Shown here: piece after piece, positions 1-6,038 of the stretch
Layout of the letters: each line of letters opens with the position of its first letter
How positions within the stretch are numbered: position 1 is the stretch's first letter
Source of the DNA: an uncultured Ruminococcus sp.
GTDB lineage: Bacteria; Bacillota; Clostridia; Oscillospirales; Acutalibacteraceae
Assembly: GCA_902772795.1 (NCBI GenBank)
Contig: CACYBZ010000355.1
Location: 1 to 10,224 of the forward strand
Length of the DNA: 10,224 nucleotides
Reading direction: 5' to 3'
Notes under the pieces: generated by a model
Seen by the model: only the letters and a program-made list of their open reading frames with translations
Database searches by the model: none
What the model was told of the DNA's origin: nothing
Program-made: the position numbers and the translations under genes

Positions 1-323
1 GTATCTTCCGTATCTGCCTGTGTGGGAACAAGAGTCGGTGCTTCTGTGGGAGGCGGTGTTGTGATAGGTTCTTCTATAATAGTATAGAATGTTTCGGGTT
101 CCTGAGGAACATACTCAGCTTCTGTCGGGGGTTGTGTAGTCGCTTCTACAGTGGGAAGCTGGGTAGGTGGCTGGGTAGGTGGCTGAGTAGGCAGAACAGT
201 TTCCTGCTGTGTAGGTGGCTGAGTATCCGTCGGCTTACTACTATCATCATCAGACTTTCCGCACCCCACTACACTCATTGCCACTACTGACATAACACAA
301 AACAACAGGATTATTTTTTTCAT
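1..323 (-). CDS. Putative lipoprotein with P/T/Q-rich linker, N-terminal part (runs off left edge)
   Basis: The reading frame is open from an ATG at 321-323 to the window edge (107 codons seen, C-terminus missing). AGGAGG lies 10 bases upstream (333-339). The first 21 residues form a lipoprotein signal: MKK, a hydrophobic run, then SVVGC, so Cys21 is the likely lipidation site and the mature protein would sit on the outer face of the membrane. After an Asp/Ser stretch (25-29) comes a low-complexity linker (about 31-105) rich in Pro, Thr, Gln and Glu, with repeated PPTQ units at about 36-55. Such linkers commonly carry a domain away from the membrane or through the wall; that domain is not in the window, so function is unknown. 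It has its own promoter and is separated from the upstream phosphatase gene by a terminator, so it is probably not part of that operon. Confidence 0.8.
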   Translation of the reverse strand, partial: MKKIILLFCVMSVVAMSVVGCGKSDDDSSKPTDTQPPTQQETVLPTQPPTQPPTQLPTVEATTQPPTEAEYVPQEPETFYTIIEEPITTPPPTEAPTLVPTQADTED

Positions 324-372
324 TTTGTGTCATCCTCCTTTCATCATCTCGGACTTCTTTGCTACACCATTT

Positions 373-400
373 ATTATAACGAAAACAAAATAAATTTCAA
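373..400 (-). promoter_or_regulatory. Promoter of the lipoprotein gene
   Basis: Read on the minus strand, TTGAAA (395-400) and a perfect TATAAT (373-378) are separated by 16 bases. This is a good housekeeping sigma-factor promoter about 50 bases upstream of the lipoprotein start. It is predicted from sequence only. Confidence 0.65.
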
Positions 401-470
401 CAAATTTCGTATAAAAACAGCAAAGAATTAACAAACATTTCATAACCTTTTCATAAAAGTCATAAATAGC

Positions 471-506
471 AAAAATTCGGCAAAGACAAAAGCTCTGCCG
501 AATTTT
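471..506 (-). terminator. Intrinsic terminator of the FHA-ABC/permease/PP2C operon
   Basis: An 11-base perfect inverted repeat (472-482 with 496-506; AAAATTCGGCA / TGCCGAATTTT) with a 13-base loop begins 12 bases past the phosphatase stop codon. On the minus strand its 3' arm ends in a run of T (471-475), as expected for Rho-independent termination. It separates the operon from the lipoprotein gene. Confidence 0.75.
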
Positions 507-517
507 CTACATATTTT

Positions 518-1405
518 TTATCCAAAAAGCAACCGCAGGAGTAAAATCAGCGTTGCCATAAACATACCGAAGAAAGTTGAACTTACTGCGGACAACAGAT
601 AAACTGCCTTAATGATATTTTTCAAAGGATTCTCCCTGACTTTGATAACCATTGCCGTAATATTATCTGTACTGCCTCTGCCTTTCGCTTCACTGACCAG
701 TTCATATGCCAGACGGTTGATATCTTCATTATGCAGGATAATGGTTCTGATAGCATTTTCATCAAGTGTATCTGTCAGTCCGTCTGAACACAGCAGAATA
801 ACATCGTCAGGAAAAATTTCCACCTGAGCATAATAGGGGGATAATGTCATATCCTCCGAAAGAATCCCCAGATGTTGCACTAACTGATGTCGTCTGCGAT
901 CCGTTTTCGCCTGTTCTTCCGTCAACATGCCTGATTCCACCATCTGTGCAATCAAGGTATGGTCTTTTGTCAATTTTCGTACACCGTTCTTATTGACGAG
1001 GTAGCATCTGCTGTCACCGATATTATAAACGGAAAGCTGTTTGTCCTGAACGACCGCCATAACCATCGTAGACCCCATATGTTCCCCTTTTGCTTTCATA
1101 AAATCACATATTTTCTGGTTAGCACCGCTGATGACCGACCATACTACCTGTTTATCAGGATATTTTACACTCTGATACATACCGCCGATTTCGTCTACAG
1201 CAATACGGGACGCAATTTCGCCGTCACTTTCTCCGCCCATGCCGTCACATACGGCAAACACACCATCCTGATAAAGTCCTGTCTGCTCTGTTGTGGTATC
1301 TCTGATGTTGTGCAATATTTTTCCGTTGAGAAAAAAATTATCCTGATTGACTGTTTTTCTTGTGCCTTTGTCGGAATACACCGAGGCAAAAAGCCGTGTG
1401 TCCAA
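518..1405 (-). CDS. PP2C-family Ser/Thr protein phosphatase with C-terminal membrane anchor
   Basis: This is a metal-dependent phosphatase that removes phosphate from Ser/Thr residues of proteins, of the bacterial PrpC/Stp type. The 295-residue product carries the family motifs in order: RKTVNQD with Asp22, CDGMGG with Asp54-Gly55, GDSR (130-133), CSDGLTD with Asp208, and STDNIT with Asp247. These Asp residues are the expected two-metal site, so the enzyme looks active. PrpC/Stp proteins are about 240-250 residues and soluble; here a hydrophobic segment (about 265-294) is added at the very end, predicting a tail anchor with the catalytic domain in the cytoplasm. The start is TTG: GGGAGG (1415-1420) lies 9 bases upstream and no ATG/GTG fits. 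It is the last gene of the operon, 15 bases after the permease. Its likely substrate is the FHA-linked transporter or its kinase; no kinase is in the window. The family call is very safe, the substrate is inference. Confidence 0.95.
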   Translation of the reverse strand: MDTRLFASVYSDKGTRKTVNQDNFFLNGKILHNIRDTTTEQTGLYQDGVFAVCDGMGGESDGEIASRIAVDEIGGMYQSVKYPDKQVVWSVISGANQKICDFMKAKGEHMGSTMVMAVVQDKQLSVYNIGDSRCYLVNKNGVRKLTKDHTLIAQMVESGMLTEEQAKTDRRRHQLVQHLGILSEDMTLSPYYAQVEIFPDDVILLCSDGLTDTLDENAIRTIILHNEDINRLAYELVSEAKGRGSTDNITAMVIKVRENPLKNIIKAVYLLSAVSSTFFGMFMATLILLLRLLFG

Positions 1406-1420
1406 TCGTATCTGCCTCCC

Positions 1421-2290
1421 TTATCTTGCGTCTTTCGATATCCGCCTGAGTATCAGCGAAGAAACGGCTATCAACAGGACGATAAACAAAAATAATACTA
1501 TCCAGGTAAACCAGATATGCTTTGGCACTGCCTCAAATCCGTCATAAAATTCCCGTTCAATGACGGACTCCAGCATATTTCGGGTAGCATCATCTTTCGC
1601 CTCAGCAACAACACGCAATTCCAGATTGTTCAGGTCAACGATAGACCCCAGACTGTCCATTCCCCATTTACTGAACGTAATATAAGAAATTTTTTCGGTG
1701 AATCCGTTCAAATCGAACAGTACCCCTGACAAAACAAGTTGGACAATAAGAATAATCGGAGCAGTAATATTGGCGATATCTCCCGATTTGACGATGGAAG
1801 ACACGAACAATCCCAGCATATCTGATGCCAGCATGAGCAGAAACAAAGAAATAAATACGTCAATAAAAAAGCTTTCGCTGACAACACCCTCTGACGGAAA
1901 ATCCATCAGCAACATACACACACCCAAGAACACCAGCGACTGTAACAGACATAAAATAAACTGTACAATGAACTTTGCTGTAACATAAGCAAATATTTTC
2001 AGATTTGCCATATATTCCCGTTTCAGAATACCTCTTTCCTGACAGATTTCCTGTATGGAATTGAAAAGCCCTATCCATATCGCTACACATACCATAGTAA
2101 ACAATGTTGATTTGGTATCTTCATAAGTAATAAAAGTATCTTCTGACGACACTAATCCGACAATAATGGCAGTAACGACAGGTAATAATCCCACCATCAG
2201 TATTTTTTTGCTGTTTGCTTTCAAAATGTAAAACTGTCTTTTGACAAGAATGACAATCTGTGTCCAGACAGATATCTGTTTATTTTCCAA
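1421..2290 (-). CDS. ABC-2 type (ABCG-like) transporter permease
   Basis: This is the membrane half of an ABC transporter. I place the start at TTG 2288-2290 (289 residues): AGGAGG (2299-2304) is 8 bases upstream. The more distal in-frame GTG at 2297-2299 would touch the ribosome binding site itself. About six membrane segments are seen, at roughly residues 30-47, 61-79, 102-128, 141-163, 172-193 and 259-282. A cytoplasmic loop after the second segment reads QEICQERGILKREY, resembling the N...ER...RE connecting-helix signature of ABCG-type permeases. Between the last two segments is a soluble, charged region of about 65 residues that is probably extracellular. The ATPase gene ends 5 bases upstream, so the two are surely cotranscribed and translationally close. 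Substrate is unknown; ABCG-like systems are mostly exporters. Confidence 0.9.
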   Translation of the reverse strand: MENKQISVWTQIVILVKRQFYILKANSKKILMVGLLPVVTAIIVGLVSSEDTFITYEDTKSTLFTMVCVAIWIGLFNSIQEICQERGILKREYMANLKIFAYVTAKFIVQFILCLLQSLVFLGVCMLLMDFPSEGVVSESFFIDVFISLFLLMLASDMLGLFVSSIVKSGDIANITAPIILIVQLVLSGVLFDLNGFTEKISYITFSKWGMDSLGSIVDLNNLELRVVAEAKDDATRNMLESVIEREFYDGFEAVPKHIWFTWIVLFLFIVLLIAVSSLILRRISKDAR

Positions 2291-2295
2291 GATGC

Positions 2296-3795
2296 TCACC
2301 TCCTTGAAGACTGATTATATTGTCGGATAAAATAATCTGCATGATTCTTTACTTTCTCATAGGCTTCCGAAATGGCTGTGACTCCGAAAAAATGCAGTGC
2401 ATCCGACGGCGAACCGTAATAACACAATTTTCCGCCCGGAGCAAGAAAAATAATTTTATCAAACAAATGAATATTCTGTAATGTATGCGTAATCACAATA
2501 ATAGTCTTTCCAATATTCAACGAAAGATTTTTCATCTGTTTCATCAGAATAGTTTCCGTTTCAGGGTCAAGTCCTGATGTCGGCTCATCCAGAAAAAAGA
2601 TATCCGGGTCAGATACCAGTTCCATGGCAATACTGACACGCTTTTTCTGTCCTCCGCTGAGTTTTTTAATCAGCGTGTTACGATGTTCGGAGAGTCCCAT
2701 AATCTGCATGACTTTCTCTACCCGATTGATTTTTTCCTGTCTGGAAATATCTTTGGTCAGACGTAAATCCGCCGTAAACTTCAAAGAATGATAAACACTC
2801 AGATAATCATATAACTCATCTTTCTGCGGTACGTTGCCTATTCTGGATTTCATCAAATGATAATTATCATAAAGATTCATACCGTCCATAAACACTGCTC
2901 CGCTTGTTGCCGGTTCATAGCCGTTGATACAGTTCATAAACGTCGATTTTCCCGCACCTGATCCGCCGATGATAGCTACCAGTTCACAAGGGTGTACTGT
3001 CAGGGTAATATGTTCCAGTATCGTCTTGTTCTTCTGTACTACTTTGCTGATGTCGTAAACTTCAAGTTTAATGCCGTTAGGTTCAATATTGAAATAAATC
3101 ACACCGTCTATATAGATAATCTTCGTATTGGCGATAGAAATAACGTCATAGTCACTTAAAAAACAACTTTCCGTAATCCTTTTTCCATTAACAATCACCC
3201 CGTTCAGACTGTCTTTATCCACAATAAATACCCTGTCAGGCCAGTAGACAATCTTGGCGTGTGTTTTGGATACCTTGACACTGTCAATACACAATTCCCC
3301 CTGTGCAACACTTCTGCCTATTTCCAGTTCATGATTGGGTTTGTCCTTCAGACTGATATATTTCCAGCGGGCATTTGTTGACATACCCTCCGAAAATATC
3401 ATCATTACGTTTTCGGGATTGCCCACCGACCCGGGAACAGCAATTTTAATGACATCACCATTACCCAGACGATACATCTGTGAACGATTATAATGTCCGC
3501 AACCTATCTGTGCCCCGTTGAGCAGCGTTCCGTTCAGACTCCCTTCATCGTTATAATAAAAATCCCCGTTAATCTGTGTAAATTTTCCATGCCTTCGGGA
3601 AACAATCCGGGAATTGATTCTGACGTCTCCCTCTGTTCCCATGACATTTTCCGTTTTGACAAGCGGAACCGTTCTGATAACTCTTTCCCTGTCGATAATG
3701 GTAAGACAAGCGCCTCTGTCCGACTGCGTTATCGGTGTACGTCCCAGCAACTGCGTATCTCCGTAATTCTGCGGATTATTCATATTGTTTACCAT
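2296..3795 (-). CDS. Double-FHA domain ABC transporter ATPase
   Basis: This 499-residue protein joins phosphothreonine-reading domains to the ATPase half of an ABCG-type transporter. FHA domain 1 spans about 30-120 (SRRH 66-69, LNGT 87-90). FHA domain 2 spans about 150-230 (GR 160-161, SKTH 176-179, LNG 197-199). The ATPase follows from about 242: Walker A GGSGAGKST (277-285), Q-loop VPQ (322-324), signature LSGGQ (379-383), Walker B IFFLDE (399-404) and switch His437. All are intact, so ATP hydrolysis is expected. There is no membrane segment; the partner permease is the next gene. The ATG at 3793-3795 has a modest AAGGA 10 bases upstream; a second in-frame ATG (3781-3783) is possible. The order FHA-FHA-ATPase-permease recalls Mycobacterium tuberculosis Rv1747, which is a single chain regulated by the kinase PknF. 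The nearby PP2C gene supports phosphorylation control. The N-terminal DTQLLG is a possible phosphorylated bait. Confidence 0.95.
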   Translation of the reverse strand: MVNNMNNPQNYGDTQLLGRTPITQSDRGACLTIIDRERVIRTVPLVKTENVMGTEGDVRINSRIVSRRHGKFTQINGDFYYNDEGSLNGTLLNGAQIGCGHYNRSQMYRLGNGDVIKIAVPGSVGNPENVMMIFSEGMSTNARWKYISLKDKPNHELEIGRSVAQGELCIDSVKVSKTHAKIVYWPDRVFIVDKDSLNGVIVNGKRITESCFLSDYDVISIANTKIIYIDGVIYFNIEPNGIKLEVYDISKVVQKNKTILEHITLTVHPCELVAIIGGSGAGKSTFMNCINGYEPATSGAVFMDGMNLYDNYHLMKSRIGNVPQKDELYDYLSVYHSLKFTADLRLTKDISRQEKINRVEKVMQIMGLSEHRNTLIKKLSGGQKKRVSIAMELVSDPDIFFLDEPTSGLDPETETILMKQMKNLSLNIGKTIIVITHTLQNIHLFDKIIFLAPGGKLCYYGSPSDALHFFGVTAISEAYEKVKNHADYFIRQYNQSSRR

Positions 3796-3846
3796 ATTAT
3801 TTCCATCCTTTCCCTGAAATTTTGTATCGAAATCAAAACTGTTTTC

Positions 3847-3855
3847 ATTATATCA
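3847..3855 (-). promoter_or_regulatory. Extended -10 promoter of the FHA-ABC/permease/PP2C operon
   Basis: On the minus strand the sequence TGATATAAT gives a perfect TATAAT (3847-3852) preceded by the TG of an extended -10 element. No good -35 is found at 16-17 bases, which is usual for extended -10 promoters. It lies about 50 bases upstream of the first gene of the operon. Prediction from sequence only. Confidence 0.55.
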
Positions 3856-3960
3856 CAGTTATCGTATTTTGACATTACTTTTTTCATTTTTTATTCAGAT
3901 GTCGGGGAAACTTTTTTGCTTTCAAAGCCCCTGAAAAAACAAATTTTTCCCGGAAAGCCG

Positions 3961-4752
3961 TCAGACAAAACGATACACCGCTTGTGCAAAACCATTCCGA
4001 TTATTGGAAAGCGTAATAAAATCTGCTTTTTCCTTTACTTCGTCACGAGCATTTGCCATAGCAATTCCCATACCTGCGAATGCCAACATACTCATATCAT
4101 TTTTTTCATCGCCAAAAGCCATGATATTTTTCGGAGATATATGATATCTGTCCGCAATATGTGCCAGTGCCAGTGCCTTTGACGTTCTGCTGTTGAAAAA
4201 TTCCAGAAAACATGGCATTGACGTACAACACGTTACGTTTTCCGAAACAAACTTTTCCATACTCTGCGTATAACCAACTATCTTTTCTTCTGTATCATAC
4301 CAGAGGATTTTGGTAACGGCATTTTCGGGTAACTCGGCATATTCGTGGAACAACAACGGTTGCACCCCGTTGATACTGCCATATTTCAGTGTCTGTGCAT
4401 TGATTCTGTTACAGTACAGACGATTGTCAATCCATACACAGATATTGGTATCCAACGTCAGCCCTGCCTGAATGATAAATTCATCGTCTGCTTTCTGTAA
4501 AGGACAATGATAGACAATTTCATTATTACGTAGATTAACAATCATACCCCCGTTATAAGCAACAGCCAGCGTCTGCAAAGATACCAGAAAAGGAAATCGG
4601 GTAATTCCCTGTACAGCCCGTCCTGTACAAGGAACAAACACTATTCCCTTATCCATAGCATAGCAAACCGCTTTCTGATTTTCCTTTGAAATCTGCTTAT
4701 TGTCGTCAAGCAAAGTACCGTCCAAATCGGTGGCAATCATCTGATAGGGCAA
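3961..4752 (-). CDS. Cof-type HAD-superfamily phosphatase
   Basis: This is a haloacid dehalogenase-superfamily hydrolase of the Cof (IIB cap) type, cytoplasmic enzymes that usually dephosphorylate sugar phosphates or flavin/pyridoxal phosphates. The specific substrate cannot be told. I choose TTG at 4750-4752 as the start, giving 263 residues, normal for the family: AGAGGTG (4760-4766) is 7 bases upstream, whereas a longer frame to 4827 would begin inside the prs terminator, and the ATG at 4738-4740 is too far from the site. Motifs: DLDGTLLDD with Asp9 and Asp11, PCTGR with Thr43, Lys192, and FGDEKNDMSML with Asp215 and Asp219, all present. The cap domain lies about 80-190. No clear promoter is seen after the prs terminator, so it may depend on readthrough. 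Confidence 0.92.
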   Translation of the reverse strand: MPYQMIATDLDGTLLDDNKQISKENQKAVCYAMDKGIVFVPCTGRAVQGITRFPFLVSLQTLAVAYNGGMIVNLRNNEIVYHCPLQKADDEFIIQAGLTLDTNICVWIDNRLYCNRINAQTLKYGSINGVQPLLFHEYAELPENAVTKILWYDTEEKIVGYTQSMEKFVSENVTCCTSMPCFLEFFNSRTSKALALAHIADRYHISPKNIMAFGDEKNDMSMLAFAGMGIAMANARDEVKEKADFITLSNNRNGFAQAVYRFV

Positions 4753-4792
4753 AATAAAACACCTCTGTTCAAAAAATCTCACAAACAGAAGA

Positions 4793-4821
4793 AAATCCCT
4801 CTTTTGGCAAAAGAGGGATTT
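4793..4821 (-). terminator. Terminator hairpin after prs
   Basis: A perfect 13-base inverted repeat (4793-4805 with 4809-4821; core ATCCCTCTTTT / AAAAGAGGGAT) around a 3-base loop begins 19 bases past the prs stop codon. On the minus strand it is followed by TTTTCTTCTG, a moderate T-tract. It likely ends or attenuates prs transcription before the HAD gene. Confidence 0.7.
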
Positions 4822-4840
4822 CAACATTCAGGGAACACTA

Positions 4841-5800
4841 TCAGCCGAAAACATTATTGAACGGCTGGTCAGCGTAAATTCTTTCGATAGCTCTTGCAAA
4901 AGTAGGTGCAACGGGAAGTACAGTAAATTTATCAATCAATTTTTCACCTTCAACAGGAACAGTATCCAGTAAAACAACTTCTGAAATCACACTGTTCTGA
5001 ATACGCTCAATAGCCGGTCCTGACAGTACACCATGTGTCGCACACGCAATGACGCTCGTTGCTCCTGCTCTTTCTACAAGGGCATTCGCAGCATTGCAAA
5101 GTGTTCCTGCTGTGTCAATCATATCATCAACCAGAATAACTTTCTTATTCTTGACATCACCAATAATGTTCATTACTTCCGAAACATTCGCTCTCGGTCT
5201 TCTCTTGTCAACTATGGCAATACTGCAACCGATTTTGTTGGCAAAGTTTCTCGCTCTGGTAACCGAACCAAGGTCAGGTGAAACAATGACATATTCGTCC
5301 TGATTGTTGCCTACCAGTTCTTTCATATGGTTTGCCAGCAAAGGTGCTCCGACAAGGTGGTCAACAGGAATATTGAAGAATCCCTGTATCTGATTAGCGT
5401 GTAAGTCCATGGTAAGCACTCTGTCTGCTCCTGCGGTAGTAATCAGGTCTGCCACAAGTTTTGCCGAAATCGGGTCACGGGGTTTAGCCTTTCTGTCCTG
5501 TCTGGCATAACCGAAGTACGGCATGACGGCTGTAATTCTTGCAGATGATGCACGTTTCATTGCATCAATCATGATAAGTAATTCCATAAGGTTATCGTTG
5601 ACAGGGTCACACGTTGACTGCACAATGAAACATTCCGAACCACGCACAGACTCGTTAAGCGAAACGGAAATTTCACCGTCACTGAATTTACAACACGACG
5701 ATTTTCCCAACGCAACACCAAGGCTTTCGGAAATGCCTTTTGCTACAGTCTGATTGGAACTGCCTGCGAAAATTTTGATGTCTTTACCATGAAAATTCAT
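4841..5800 (-). CDS. prs: Ribose-phosphate pyrophosphokinase (PRPP synthetase)
   Basis: The enzyme makes 5-phosphoribosyl 1-pyrophosphate from ribose 5-phosphate and ATP, the precursor of purines, pyrimidines, NAD, histidine and tryptophan. The 319-residue length is standard for bacterial class I enzymes. Visible motifs: FSDGEI (39-44), PYFGYARQDRK (94-104), the metal-site MDLHANQIQGFF (131-142, His134), the catalytic-loop VDKRRP (197-202) and the PRPP-binding loop ILVDDMIDTAGT (222-233). The SPDLGSVTRAR segment (174-184) is a variant of the more common SPDHGGVTRAR. ATG at 5798-5800 follows AGGGGG (5809-5814) by 8 bases. The GlmU-like gene lies upstream on the same strand, the same order as gcaD(glmU)-prs in Bacillus. 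Confidence 0.97.
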   Translation of the reverse strand: MNFHGKDIKIFAGSSNQTVAKGISESLGVALGKSSCCKFSDGEISVSLNESVRGSECFIVQSTCDPVNDNLMELLIMIDAMKRASSARITAVMPYFGYARQDRKAKPRDPISAKLVADLITTAGADRVLTMDLHANQIQGFFNIPVDHLVGAPLLANHMKELVGNNQDEYVIVSPDLGSVTRARNFANKIGCSIAIVDKRRPRANVSEVMNIIGDVKNKKVILVDDMIDTAGTLCNAANALVERAGATSVIACATHGVLSGPAIERIQNSVISEVVLLDTVPVEGEKLIDKFTVLPVAPTFARAIERIYADQPFNNVFG

Positions 5801-5837
5801 TAAAAAATCCCCCTATAAATTGAGTTACACCAGAAGT

Positions 5838-5865
5838 GTAATAATGATTTACCTATGTCTGTTAA
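5838..5865 (-). promoter_or_regulatory. Candidate prs promoter with overlapping inverted repeat
   Basis: On the minus strand TTAACA (5860-5865) and TATTAC (5838-5843) are 16 bases apart, a fair -35 and a weak -10. A perfect 6-base inverted repeat TTACAC-5-GTGTAA (5825-5841) overlaps the -10 end and could be an operator or a leader hairpin. Suggests prs can be transcribed separately from the GlmU-like gene. Low certainty. Confidence 0.35.
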
Positions 5866-5880
5866 ACGCTGAGTGCCGTC

Positions 5881-5991
5881 AAAATTTGCGAAAAGCAAAT
5901 TTTCACAAAAAGTTTTGTCCGACTTTTTCAAAAGTCGGTGGGGTCAAGGGGCAAAGCCACTTGTGGGATTTTTAAGGGCGAAGCCCTTAAA
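5881..5991. repeat. Hairpin-rich intergenic repeat, copy A
   Basis: Four successive hairpins fill the gap between prs and the GlmU-like gene: 5881-5889/5895-5903 (AAAATTTGC arms), 5919-5926/5931-5938 (CCGACTTT arms, TTCA loop), 5945-5952/5956-5963 (one mismatch, AAA loop) and 5971-5979/5983-5991 (TTTAAGGGC arms, GAA loop). The part from 5909 to 5974 matches 10156-10224 in the same orientation, with compensating changes in the stems. No T-tract follows on either strand, so these are not ordinary terminators. It is most likely a dispersed, REP-like or small non-autonomous element. Confidence 0.8.
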
Positions 5992-6038
5992 TCTATCATT
6001 TCCCCATAAAACGACACAAGCTCTGCTTTTCCCTGCGG

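Noticed and set aside
159..230. Tandem 12-base units as a possible CRISPR-like array
   Set aside because: Units are contiguous or in frame within a coding linker, with no spacers; they encode PPTQ steps.
959..1495. 178-codon plus-strand frame
   Set aside because: Antisense shadow of the PP2C gene and permease end; no domain.
3896..3960. Possible degenerate third copy of the hairpin repeat, or a HAD-gene terminator
   Set aside because: Shares only short pieces (GTCGGGG, ACTTTTTTG, GCCCCTGA) with the repeat, and the GGGG/CCCC arms do not extend into a proper stem with a T-tract.
3493..4182. 229-codon plus-strand frame across the FHA gene start and HAD gene end
   Set aside because: Cysteine- and isoleucine-rich nonsense composition, no motif, and overlaps two well-supported genes.
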